This document shows, piece after piece, positions 50,786-58,908 of a stretch of 64,000 nt of DNA. Source of the stretch: Parasegetibacter sp. NRK P23 (GTDB taxonomy: Bacteria > Bacteroidota > Bacteroidia > Chitinophagales > Chitinophagaceae); contig NZ_JAMDLG010000001.1 in assembly GCF_023721715.1 (NCBI RefSeq), positions 2,023,784-2,087,783 of the forward strand, given 5' to 3'. The position numbers were made by a program, and so were the translations under genes. Numbering within the stretch: position 1 is the first letter of the stretch; the number at the start of each line of letters is the position of its first letter. The notes beneath the pieces are model-generated. The model had not been told where the DNA came from. It saw nothing but the letters and a program-made list of their open reading frames with translations, and did not search any database.

Positions 50786-51027
50786 TTTCTCGCAACGACG
50801 CGGCGACCCTACGCCTAGTTTGTTTTTAGCATCTCTAAACTTTATAACGGCGTAGCGCTAATCTTTTCAATAAATACCTTTATAATACAAATGGGTGGGT
50901 CATTAAACTGACCCACCCATTTGTATTATAAAGGCATATAAAGTAATTTTTTAAATCGTAGGAGATACCGGCGCTCCCCATGCAGCAAATAATTAAGGCG
51001 TTGCGCCGCTGCGTCGTTGCGAGAAAT
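50785..51027. repeat. Nested palindromic (MITE-like) element between convergent genes
   Basis: Outer arms 50785-50815 and 50997-51027 are inverted 31-bp copies (26/31 by eye), both ending in the GCGTCGTTGCGAGAAAT core. Inside lies a perfect 26-bp palindrome (50877-50934). Both have the same centre, near 50906. A solo copy of the arm lies at 30945-30975. No ORF is inside and no clear target duplication is visible. Confidence 0.65.
50877..50934. terminator. Perfect 26-bp palindrome, probable bidirectional terminator
   Basis: Arms 50877-50902 and 50909-50934 are exact reverse complements around a TTAAAC loop. The stem core is TGGGTGGGTCA/TGACCCACCCA with A/T-rich outer parts on both sides (TTTGTATTATAAAGG on the right). 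It lies between a plus-strand and a minus-strand gene that converge. Confidence 0.65.
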
Positions 51028-51034
51028 GATGCCC

Positions 51035-52378
51035 TTACTTACGCACCTTCATTTCCACCCGCCTGTTCTTCGCTTTACCAGCGGCCGTATTATTATCCGC
51101 CACCGGTTGATCAGGGCCAAATCCTTTACTGGTAAGCCTTGCGGCATCGATGCCTTTGCTCATGAGGTATTTCTTCACCGCATCCGCTCTGCTTTGCGAG
51201 AGCCTGGTATTGATAGCGGCTGAACCGGTGTTATCGGTATGCCCTTCAATATCAAGTTCAAGTGTTTCATCTTCTTTCAGCACTTTCACCACTTCATTCA
51301 TGTATTTGTAGGAGTTGGCGGTAAACTTAGCGCTTCCGGAAGCGAAGAAAATCTGTGATGCGGCCATATTCACTTTTTCAATGATTTCCTGCTTTACTTC
51401 AGGGCATCCGTTGTTGGAAGCGGGGCCTGCCTCCATGGGGCAGTGGTCCACTTCATCGTTCAGGCCATCTCCATCGGTATCGGGGATAGGACATCCTTTG
51501 AAACGGGCCACACCGGCAACATCGGGACATTTATCTTCACTGTCTATGATACCATCCCCATCTTTATCAGGAGGGGGACAGCCCTGGAAAGCAGCCAGTC
51601 CTTTTACATCCGGACATTTATCCTCTTTATCGGCAATGCCGTCGCCATCTTTATCGGGGCATCCTTTCAGGCTGGCAGGACCAGATTCATTGGGGCAGGC
51701 ATCTTCCGTATCCGGAATACCGTCTCCGTCCGTATCCAGCGGAGCTGTTGGGATTACCACCGGTTCAACTTTTGGCGCTTCTTTTTTCTTCCCGATATTA
51801 CCAAGGAACCCTACGCCCCAGTAAAAATGGTAATTGGTATTATCGGATATGCCTAACCGGTATTGCGATTGAAGTTGGATGAATGTTTCATCGAAAAGGT
51901 TTACCTGGATCCCCGTTCCCAAAGGAATGTACGTGCCCCAGTAGCCGCTGTAAGAAGAAATACCGACACCGGCTGTAAGGTAAGGCGATACCCAGTAATT
52001 ATCAGGAAGCATTTTCGCGTTGGCGGTGGCATCAATTTCCATCAGGAACTTTTCCTGTGTGCCTGCAGGCCTGTTCTTGAAAGGATATTTGAGAAAACTT
52101 CCGGAAAGATTGGCCGCGAAATCTAAGTGATTGGTCACTCCCTTCCAATAGCTGATGGCAAGTCCGGGGGACATTTCAGAAAGCTTCGCGAATTTTTTAT
52201 CGTTGATGGCGGCGCTGAGTGAGTTGGCGCGTAAATAAGTTGCCGAAGGAAAATCCTGCATGATAAAATGCACACCAAGTGCTGGTCTTTTGGTGTAATC
52301 GGGTTTCACTGGCGTTTGCGCCATCACATCTCCGAACGCAACGGAAAGGAGCAGCGCTGATGCGGCGAACTTCTTCAT
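51035..52378 (-). CDS. OmpA-family protein with thrombospondin type 3 repeats
   Basis: A 447-residue outer-membrane protein. Signal peptide (KKFAASALLLSVAFGDVMAQ), an N-terminal eight-strand-type barrel (about 25-190), four or five Ca-binding TSP3 repeats (DTDGDGIPDTEDACP, DKDGDGIADKEDKCP, DKDGDGIIDSEDKCP, DTDGDGLNDEVDHCP; about 212-315), and a C-terminal OmpA peptidoglycan-binding domain (IEGHTDNTGSAAINTRLSQS, GFGPDQPVADNNTAAGKAKN). It ties the outer membrane to the peptidoglycan. It is a common abundant protein in the phylum. Its stop is 7 nt from the nested repeat. Confidence 0.92.
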   Translation of the reverse strand: MKKFAASALLLSVAFGDVMAQTPVKPDYTKRPALGVHFIMQDFPSATYLRANSLSAAINDKKFAKLSEMSPGLAISYWKGVTNHLDFAANLSGSFLKYPFKNRPAGTQEKFLMEIDATANAKMLPDNYWVSPYLTAGVGISSYSGYWGTYIPLGTGIQVNLFDETFIQLQSQYRLGISDNTNYHFYWGVGFLGNIGKKKEAPKVEPVVIPTAPLDTDGDGIPDTEDACPNESGPASLKGCPDKDGDGIADKEDKCPDVKGLAAFQGCPPPDKDGDGIIDSEDKCPDVAGVARFKGCPIPDTDGDGLNDEVDHCPMEAGPASNNGCPEVKQEIIEKVNMAASQIFFASGSAKFTANSYKYMNEVVKVLKEDETLELDIEGHTDNTGSAAINTRLSQSRADAVKKYLMSKGIDAARLTSKGFGPDQPVADNNTAAGKAKNRRVEMKVRK

Positions 52379-52454
52379 AATTAGAGTTTTAGTTAATAGT
52401 ACTGAACAAATTTAAGGAGGTGGAGGTGAAAATAAAATAAATTATCCATTACCA

Positions 52455-52868
52455 TTAATCGGCCGGTTTTTTCTTTCCCATCACTTCCACTTTTACCCGC
52501 GCCAGCCCTGAACTGAGCATACCGAGTTTAGCCGCGGCCACCCTGCTGAGGTCAATTACGCGTTTGTTGCGGTAATGCAGGCGGTCGTTGACCTTTACAT
52601 ACACCCATTTTTTGTTTCGGAGGTTGGTGACCTTTACCCAGGTGCCAAAGGGTAACTTATTGTGTGCGGCGGTGAATTTGGACTGGCTGAAAATCTCTCC
52701 GTTGGCCGTTTTTCTCCCATTGAATTTATCAGAATACCAACTGGCCGTTCCGGTTTGAACGGTTCCCTTCTTTCCAAATGGCAGTGTATCGGTGCTGCAC
52801 AGCCCGCCGGCCCTGGCAAAGCAGGAAAAGCAGAGAAAAAACAATATGGCCGGCAGTTTCAGAGGCAT
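52455..52868 (-). CDS. rlpA: RlpA-like double-psi beta-barrel protein
   Basis: A 137-residue exported protein: signal peptide (LKLPAILFFLCFSCFARAG), then an RlpA-type DPBB domain: GTASWYSDKFNGRKTANGEIF, AAHNKLPFGTWVKVTN, VYVKVNDRLHYRNKRVIDLS. It is the short form without SPOR domain. RlpA proteins bind or cleave denuded peptidoglycan glycan strands; the canonical acidic/His catalytic pair cannot be judged by eye. It is divergent from the VanX-type gene with 57 nt between. Confidence 0.88.
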   Translation of the reverse strand: MPLKLPAILFFLCFSCFARAGGLCSTDTLPFGKKGTVQTGTASWYSDKFNGRKTANGEIFSQSKFTAAHNKLPFGTWVKVTNLRNKKWVYVKVNDRLHYRNKRVIDLSRVAAAKLGMLSSGLARVKVEVMGKKKPAD

Positions 52869-52925
52869 AATGGAAAAAGCTATTTTTACGCTTACCGGAC
52901 GACCTGGCCGCCCAAAAAGTTGCTA

Positions 52926-53648
52926 ATGATAAACAATATAAGACCAGTTTCGCGAAAATACAACCTGTTGCTAATTTGTTGCTTCGCCTGTTTTGTTCAC
53001 AGTTGCGCGCAAACGAAAAAGATTCCACTCAACAAGTATGGATTGGAAGTGGTGAGCGACATTAAACTTTACAGGCAACTGGTGCGTTCAGGAAAGGTTC
53101 CCGGACTTTTTCCCATCGCGCAGCTTCCGGCATTGAAAACGGAGCTGCGTTATGCGGGCACCAATAATTTCATGGGCAAAATACTTTATAAGGAGGGCGC
53201 CGCCGCTTATCTTATATCGCCTGCGGCCAACGCTTTACGCAAAGTGGTATATGAATTGAAAGAAAAAGGATTGGGGTTACTGGTCTGGGACGCATACAGG
53301 CCTTATAGTACAACGGAAGAAATATGGCAGGAAGTGCGTGATGAACGCTACGCCGCCAATCCAACAAAAGGCAGTGGCCACAACAGGGGCATCTCCATCG
53401 ACTGTACCCTGTATGATCTTCAAACAGGAACAGCGCTTGAAATGCCCACGGATTTTGATGATTTCTCCGAAAAAGCCCACCATTCTTTCACCGCACTTTC
53501 CGCAACCGTGCTGAAAAACAGAAAAACACTGCTGGATGTGATGGAAAAATACGGTTTCAAGGCCCTGAGTACCGAGTGGTGGCATTACTCTTTCCCCAAT
53601 ACCGGACATTTTCCATTGCTTAATATTCCATTTAAAGCACTTCGATAA
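52926..53648 (+). CDS. D-Ala-D-Ala dipeptidase (VanX/DdpX type, M15D)
   Basis: A 240-residue exported zinc peptidase. N-terminal export signal (YNLLLICCFACFVHSCAQ, possibly a lipoprotein with the Cys before AQ), then the M15 core: VWDAYRPYSTTEEIW, the zinc motif GSGHNRGISIDCTLYD (SxHxxGxAxD-like) and STEWWHYSF (ExxWH). It splits D-Ala-D-Ala; in organisms without vancomycin clusters this serves peptidoglycan recycling. ATG 52926 is chosen because it starts the signal; the open frame extends upstream into the antisense of rlpA only by chance. The gene is unlinked to vanHA. Confidence 0.88.
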   Translation: MINNIRPVSRKYNLLLICCFACFVHSCAQTKKIPLNKYGLEVVSDIKLYRQLVRSGKVPGLFPIAQLPALKTELRYAGTNNFMGKILYKEGAAAYLISPAANALRKVVYELKEKGLGLLVWDAYRPYSTTEEIWQEVRDERYAANPTKGSGHNRGISIDCTLYDLQTGTALEMPTDFDDFSEKAHHSFTALSATVLKNRKTLLDVMEKYGFKALSTEWWHYSFPNTGHFPLLNIPFKALR

Positions 53649-53747
53649 AAAGAAATTCCGGCCTAATCGGAAAGTATTATATTTGGTGCGGTTTCCCTAT
53701 ACCTTACCCTACTTGTTAACCCTAGTCCGATATACAAAATCAATATT

Positions 53748-54182
53748 GTGTTTAACCCCTTACAACATGAGGTGCTCCTCAAAAACCAGTGGCATGAAAT
53801 CATTTATTTCAAGGCGGTTAATCTTATCAGGCACAATTATACCACCTATACCAAGCATATGGATGCGGGAAACTACCGTCAGGTAATGCGGGAACACGCT
53901 CAACTGCTGAAAGAAAAAAATCCGGCTTTTATACTCGAGGATACGCGCAACTTCCACTTTGTGATCAACCCGGAGCTTAGGACCTGGTTGCAGGATTACA
54001 TGAAAGAGCAGATGAAAGAGATGGAAGTGTTGAGAACGGCGATTATCAGTGGAGATGATTTTTTAGTACAACTCAGTATCGAACAACTGATTCCGGATGA
54101 TATCGAGAGAAATGTAATGAAGGAACTGAGGTATTTTGAAGAAGAGGAAGAGGCCCTGCTTTGGCTCACAGGACCTCTTTAG
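53748..54182 (+). CDS. SpoIIAA/STAS-like hypothetical protein
   Basis: A 144-residue soluble protein, GTG start. The pattern of an N-terminal two-strand hairpin (HEVLLKNQWHEIIYFKAVNL), helix, strand AFILEDTRNFHFVINPELRTW and further helices resembles the STAS/SpoIIAA-like proteins common in Bacteroidota (strand ending in D-x-R). No partner is linked. Its stop is 3 nt before the convergent DUF952 stop. Function unknown. Confidence 0.6.
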   Translation: MFNPLQHEVLLKNQWHEIIYFKAVNLIRHNYTTYTKHMDAGNYRQVMREHAQLLKEKNPAFILEDTRNFHFVINPELRTWLQDYMKEQMKEMEVLRTAIISGDDFLVQLSIEQLIPDDIERNVMKELRYFEEEEEALLWLTGPL

Positions 54183-54185
54183 TTT

Positions 54186-54485
54186 TTAAAGATCAATTAC
54201 TTCTTCCACGGCATCTATGTTGATGGGGCCGTAAATATGCGGAAAGGTTTCATTTACCGAGGGCGAAGCCTCATATTTCAAAGGATGTTTCAGCTTTTCC
54301 GTTTCCAGCAGAAGCGCCACCAGTCCTTTTTTTCCATCAAAATAGCGTTTCAGCACGCTTCTCATTTGTTGTAATTCGCAGCAGTGAATAAAGTTTTCAG
54401 CCGCCAGGGAAGCCGCTTCATAAGAGCCTTTTTTTTCTGCTTCCTTCCACTCCTTTTTGGAGGTGATGTGATAAATTGTAGCCAT
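54186..54485 (-). CDS. DUF952 domain protein
   Basis: A 99-residue protein of the DUF952 family: IYHITSKKEWKEAEKKGSYEA, ENFIHCCELQQM (family FIHCS-like) and PHIYGPINIDAVEEVIDL at the end. The fold is ADP-ribosyltransferase-like, but activity is unproven. Its ATG overlaps the aroC stop by one base, so it is the last gene of the aromatic operon; no biosynthetic role is known. Confidence 0.85.
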   Translation of the reverse strand: MATIYHITSKKEWKEAEKKGSYEAASLAAENFIHCCELQQMRSVLKRYFDGKKGLVALLLETEKLKHPLKYEASPSVNETFPHIYGPINIDAVEEVIDL

Positions 54486-55480
54486 TATTTCCAGATTCTA
54501 GGTATCAGTTGTTGTTGCATCATCAGGTCACACAATACGATCGCCGTAACCGATTCCAGTACCACCGGCACACGGAGTGCGATACACAGGTCGTGCCGGC
54601 CACGAACAGCGAAAAGTTCCTGCTTTCCGGTTTCGCGGTTGAAAGTGAATTGTTCTTTGGGCGTGGAAGAAGTAGGCTTTACCGCCACGCGGAACACGAG
54701 GTCGTTCCCGTTGCTGATGCCGCCTACAATACCGCCGGCATGGTTGGTGGTGGTTTTGCCGGTAGCATCTTCTATCGAATCGTTGTGATCGGAACCGAAC
54801 ATATCCGCTGCCGCGAAACCAGTTCCGAATTCCACACCACGTATGGCGGGAATCGCAAATACCGCGTGACTGAGTACGGACTCCACGGAATCCCAAAATG
54901 GCTCGCCGATACCGATGGGCATCCCGGTAACCACGCATTCCACCACACCGCCCACCGAGTCTTTCGCGTCGATGCCTTTCTGCAGTCCTTTCTCCAGGTC
55001 GGTTTCCCCGGCGATGGATACGATATGCGCCTTTACTTCCATTCCGGCCATCAGTTTCTTGGCCACCACACCCGCCGCCACCTGTGTGAGGGTAAGCCTG
55101 CCACTGAAATGTCCGCCGCCTCGGAAATCTTCATATCCTCCATACTTTTCAGTTGCTACCCAATCGGCATGGCCGGGACGGGGAACAGCGCGCAGCTTTT
55201 CATAATCAGTGCTGCGGGTGTTATTGTTCGCGAACATGATGGTAAGTGGCGCGCCGGTTGTTTTTCCATTGAATACACCACTTTTGAATACGGGAAGATC
55301 ATCTTCCTTTCTGGGCGTGGTCCCCTTCTGGGTGCCTCCTCTCCTTCTTTCCAGGTCGGGAAGAAAGTCTTCCACTTCCAGAGGAAGTCCCGCGGGACAT
55401 CCATCAATGGTTACGCCCACACTTTCGCCGTGCGATTCGCCGAATACATTTATGCTGAATAAAGAGCCGAAATGGTTCAT
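54485..55480 (-). CDS. aroC: Chorismate synthase
   Basis: A 331-residue FMN-dependent enzyme making chorismate from EPSP. Motifs: FGESHGESVGVTIDGCPAG, RRRGGTQKGTTPRKEDDL, the PRPGHADWVATEKYG block and GGISNGNDLVFRVAVKPT. The start overlaps the aroA end by 4 nt. The C-terminus is somewhat short for the family but holds RHDLCIALRVPVVLESVTAI-type end motifs. Confidence 0.94.
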   Translation of the reverse strand: MNHFGSLFSINVFGESHGESVGVTIDGCPAGLPLEVEDFLPDLERRRGGTQKGTTPRKEDDLPVFKSGVFNGKTTGAPLTIMFANNNTRSTDYEKLRAVPRPGHADWVATEKYGGYEDFRGGGHFSGRLTLTQVAAGVVAKKLMAGMEVKAHIVSIAGETDLEKGLQKGIDAKDSVGGVVECVVTGMPIGIGEPFWDSVESVLSHAVFAIPAIRGVEFGTGFAAADMFGSDHNDSIEDATGKTTTNHAGGIVGGISNGNDLVFRVAVKPTSSTPKEQFTFNRETGKQELFAVRGRHDLCIALRVPVVLESVTAIVLCDLMMQQQLIPRIWK

Positions 55481-56766
55481 CCGTGTACTTTTATTCCGTG
55501 AGTAGTAACATCAGCGCCCAATTGCTGAATATGTTCATAAAAATCGGGGTATGATTTATTGATGGCTTCCGCCTCATCAATGGAAACGGGGCCATCTGCT
55601 CGCAACGCGGCCACAGCGCAGGCCATGGCGATGCGGTGGTCGTGCCGGCTGTGCACCTTCGCGGCTTTCAGTCCTGTTCCGCCTTCAATCAACATCAGGT
55701 CATCCTGGAGCGTGATCTTAATGCCCATCTTACCAAATTCATCCTGCAAAGTAATACCGCGGTCACTTTCCTTGTGCGCAAGGCGTGAAACACCTGTAAT
55801 TACCGTGGTTCCCTGACAACAGGCCGCCAAAGCAACCAGTGGAGGAAAAAGATCAGGACAATCTGTGGCATCGAACTGGAACGCCTTCAGCGATGAGGGG
55901 CGAAGTTCTATTTCTTTATCGCGCACAGACATGCCTGCCCCGCTATCCTGCAAAGCCTGCAGAATGGCCTTGTCGGCCTGCGTGGAGTTCATGTCAAGCC
56001 CGCCCACTGTAATGTTGCCTGCAATTGCGCCGGCAACCAGTAAGAACGCGCCGCCGCTCCAGTCGCCTTCCACTTCATAGCTGCGTGTAGCAGCGGGAGT
56101 AACGGTAGTAGTATCAAAATAAAAACTTTCGTAGTTCCTGTTCTCCGGCACTTTCATGCCAAAACTGCGCATCACCGATAACGTTAGATCGATATAGGGT
56201 CTGCTCTTCAGTTCATTAACGTGAATAGAAACGCCGGAAGCGCCTGCGGCGGAATAGGCCATCAGCAACCCGGTAAGGAATTGGGAACTGAGGGAACCGT
56301 CAACGGTAATGTCTGCCGGTTGCAAAGGCCCCTGGATATCGAGGGGGAGTTTCCCTTGCTGGGACTGAATATTCACTTTCAGTTTAGGAAGAATCTCATC
56401 GAAGAAGTTCATGGGGCGGGTACGCAAACTGCCCGTTCCATCAATACGGAGTGCGCGTTCACTTAATGCCACCAGGGGCGTGAACATGCGGATACCGAGC
56501 CCGGATTCCCCGCAAAAAATGGTATCAGATAATGGTTGAATGCCTTTGCTTTTCACCACAATCTTATCATCCGATTTTTCGATTTCAGCGCCAAGTCTGG
56601 TAATGGTATCCATGGCGGCCATATCATCATTGGAATGGCCGGGATTCAGTATCTCCGTGGTTCCTTTGCAAAGCAATGCGGCTGCGCATGCCCGTTGCAT
56701 GGAACTTTTGGAAGCAGGAGCGCGTAGGTTTCCGGAGAGTGCCCCCGGTTGTATGGTAACCTGCAT
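55477..56766 (-). CDS. aroA: 3-phosphoshikimate 1-carboxyvinyltransferase (EPSP synthase)
   Basis: A 429-residue EPSP synthase. PASKSSMQRACAAALLCKG is the start motif; GESGLGIRMFTPLVAL and SLSSQFLTGLLMAYSAAGA line the active site; HRIAMACAVAALRADGPVSI and KSYPDFYEHIQQLGAD close it. The glyphosate-loop sequence here is ESGLGIRM (LGIR instead of the class I NAGTAMR pattern), suggesting a class II-like or otherwise distinct enzyme. It follows aroB by 12 nt. Confidence 0.93.
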   Translation of the reverse strand: MQVTIQPGALSGNLRAPASKSSMQRACAAALLCKGTTEILNPGHSNDDMAAMDTITRLGAEIEKSDDKIVVKSKGIQPLSDTIFCGESGLGIRMFTPLVALSERALRIDGTGSLRTRPMNFFDEILPKLKVNIQSQQGKLPLDIQGPLQPADITVDGSLSSQFLTGLLMAYSAAGASGVSIHVNELKSRPYIDLTLSVMRSFGMKVPENRNYESFYFDTTTVTPAATRSYEVEGDWSGGAFLLVAGAIAGNITVGGLDMNSTQADKAILQALQDSGAGMSVRDKEIELRPSSLKAFQFDATDCPDLFPPLVALAACCQGTTVITGVSRLAHKESDRGITLQDEFGKMGIKITLQDDLMLIEGGTGLKAAKVHSRHDHRIAMACAVAALRADGPVSIDEAEAINKSYPDFYEHIQQLGADVTTHGIKVHG

Positions 56767-56778
56767 CGTAGCTATGTT

Positions 56779-57798
56779 TTACAGCGCCAGAACAATTTCC
56801 TTTAATTCGGGCATAGGAATGGGATGTACAACGGCTTTACCGGTTTTTTGCAGCAACACAAAATTCATGGTATCCTTTTCCCGTTTTTTATCCATCCCCA
56901 ATATTTCCAGCGCTTTGTTTTTATCAAATTCAAGTTGGTGCGGCAACCTGTATTTACGGATCAGTTTGGAAAGACGATCCGATTCTTTGAACCCTGTCAG
57001 TTTTTCCGATATGCCTGCCGCCGCCATCATGCCTACCGCCACGGCATGGCCGTGTTTCAGTTCATACATGTTTTCGATAGCATGACCAATGGTGTGACCG
57101 AAGTTCAGCAGCCTTCTCTCCCCTTTCTCAAATTCATCTTTCTGCACCACTTTAGTTTTCAGCAACGCGTTACGGCGGATGAGCTTTGAGAGCAGCGCCG
57201 GATCTTTTTTCAGGGCCGGCAAACTGGTTTCCTCCAGCATGCTGAACATGGGCGCATCTTTGATGGCGGCGTGTTTGATCACTTCCGCCATGCCATTCAC
57301 CCATTCTTCGTTGGGCAGACTTTTGAGCAGGGATACATCGTACAGCAGGAAATCCGGTTGCCGGATCATACCCACCATATTTTTGTATACGCCTACGTCA
57401 ATGCCATTCTTTCCACCAATGGAAGCGTCCACCATCGCGAGGATAGATGCGGGGAGAAAGCCGAAGCGTATGCCCCGCATGTAAATGCCTGCAATGTAGC
57501 CGGCCATATCGGTTACCACGCCACCGCCTATTCCTACCAATGTAGTGGTACGGTCGGCTTTCATCGCGATCATCTGGTCGATCACGGAATCCACCGTAGC
57601 CTGTACCTTATATTGTTCACCGGCTTTCAGCACAATCGTGTTCCAGTCTTTGAACTTTTTACCGTGTGCGGCAAAAATGTTTTCGTCTGTAAGCAGGATC
57701 GCGTTGTGTTTCGGCGCCAGTTTTTCCAGGTCGGCAAAACTTCCGGAGAAGTAGAAACTGGTGGTGGCGCGGGAAAATTGAATCGTCTTTTTTTCCAT
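56779..57798 (-). CDS. aroB: 3-dehydroquinate synthase
   Basis: A 339-residue NAD- and metal-dependent enzyme converting DAHP to 3-dehydroquinate. GIGGGVVTDMAGYIAGIYMRG, ASILAMVDASIGGKNGID and NFGHTIGHAIENM (metal His residues) are the family landmarks; the Lys/Arg set FEKGERRLLNFGHT is present. It starts 6 nt after the DAHP synthase/chorismate mutase gene. Confidence 0.94.
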   Translation of the reverse strand: MEKKTIQFSRATTSFYFSGSFADLEKLAPKHNAILLTDENIFAAHGKKFKDWNTIVLKAGEQYKVQATVDSVIDQMIAMKADRTTTLVGIGGGVVTDMAGYIAGIYMRGIRFGFLPASILAMVDASIGGKNGIDVGVYKNMVGMIRQPDFLLYDVSLLKSLPNEEWVNGMAEVIKHAAIKDAPMFSMLEETSLPALKKDPALLSKLIRRNALLKTKVVQKDEFEKGERRLLNFGHTIGHAIENMYELKHGHAVAVGMMAAAGISEKLTGFKESDRLSKLIRKYRLPHQLEFDKNKALEILGMDKKREKDTMNFVLLQKTGKAVVHPIPMPELKEIVLAL

Positions 57799-57804
57799 CC
57801 TTAA

Positions 57805-58890
57805 CTAGTCGTTCATGATTTTGTTCTGGCGGTTGATGCTTTCCATGTGAACGGCATCGAAGTACTTGGTGATGAACTCGCGGCTCAGACCAAGTTTTTC
57901 GCCTTTATTAGCGGCCCTTTCCAGAATTTCGTTCCAACGATTGGTTTGGAGAATGGTGATGTTGTTTTCTTTTTTATAGGTACCGATTTTATCGGCGATT
58001 TTCATCCTTTGTCCCAGCAACTGCATCAGTTCATCATCAATATGGTTGATTTGCTCGCGGAGCTTTTCCAGGTTGGTGATGAATTCTTTTTCAGTGGTGG
58101 TTTCGTGGCGCCATTTGATTTCGCCGAGCATTTCAGCCAGTTTCTCCGGCGTGATTTGCTGTTTGGCATCGCTCCACGCGTTATCTGGATCGATATGGCT
58201 TTCGATCATGAGGCCATCGAAGTCAAGGTCTATCGCTTTTTGTGCAACATCCAACAGGATATCCCTTCTGCCGCAAATATGGGAGGGGTCGCAAACCATC
58301 ATCAGTTCGGGGTTACGGCGTTTCATTTCGATGGCCATATGCCACATGGGGGCATTGCGGTAATCGGTATTGCCGTAAGCACTGAAGCCGCGGTGAATGA
58401 GGCCGATGGTGGAGATGCCTGCTTTGGCTATTCTTTCCACGGCGCCGGTCCAGAGTTCCAGGTCCGGGTTGATGGGGTTTTTAATAAGCACGGGCACATT
58501 GGCGCCGCGGAGCGCATCGGCCACTTCCTGCACGCTGAAGGGGTTCACGGTAGTACGGGCGCCTACCCACAGTACGTCCACGCCAAAGTGGAGGGCGTCT
58601 TCCACCTGCTTACCTGTAGCCACTTCCACGGTGGTGGGGAGGCCGGTAAGTTTTTTGGCCTGTTGCAGCCAGGGAAGCCCTTTGGTACCGATCCCTTCAA
58701 AACTTCCGGGGCGGGTGCGGGGTTTCCAGATACCGGCGCGGAGCATGTCCACTTTCCCGGTGGCTGCCAGCCTGGTGGCGGTTTCCAGCACCTGCTCTTC
58801 CGTTTCGGCGCTGCAGGGTCCTGAGATCACCAGGGGGCGTTTTTTGAGTAACTGTGTAAGGTCGGTCGCTTGTGTTGCTGTTGCTTGCAT
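57805..58890 (-). CDS. Bifunctional DAHP synthase / chorismate mutase (type II CM)
   Basis: A 361-residue fusion. Residues about 10-260 form a type I-beta (KDO8P-like) DAHP synthase barrel: VISGPCSAETEEQVLETA, LRAGIWKPRTRPGSFEG, the LWVGARTTVNPFSVQEV block and MVCDPSHICGRRDI. Residues about 275-361 are an AroQ-type chorismate mutase: LREQINHIDDELMQLLGQRM, then IADKIGTYKKEN. Fusing the first and the branch-point enzymes lets Phe/Tyr end products or prephenate control entry; in characterised homologues the CM domain helps feedback regulation. Here it lies inside the operon between a helicase and aroB. Confidence 0.93.
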   Translation of the reverse strand: MQATATQATDLTQLLKKRPLVISGPCSAETEEQVLETATRLAATGKVDMLRAGIWKPRTRPGSFEGIGTKGLPWLQQAKKLTGLPTTVEVATGKQVEDALHFGVDVLWVGARTTVNPFSVQEVADALRGANVPVLIKNPINPDLELWTGAVERIAKAGISTIGLIHRGFSAYGNTDYRNAPMWHMAIEMKRRNPELMMVCDPSHICGRRDILLDVAQKAIDLDFDGLMIESHIDPDNAWSDAKQQITPEKLAEMLGEIKWRHETTTEKEFITNLEKLREQINHIDDELMQLLGQRMKIADKIGTYKKENNITILQTNRWNEILERAANKGEKLGLSREFITKYFDAVHMESINRQNKIMND

Positions 58891-58908
58891 ATGTTTGTGA
58901 ATTGTAAT

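Noticed and set aside
54509-55462. Plus-strand open frame of 317 codons
   Set aside because: Antisense of aroC; no recognisable domain.
57847-58824. Plus-strand open frame of 325 codons
   Set aside because: Antisense of the DAHP synthase/chorismate mutase gene.
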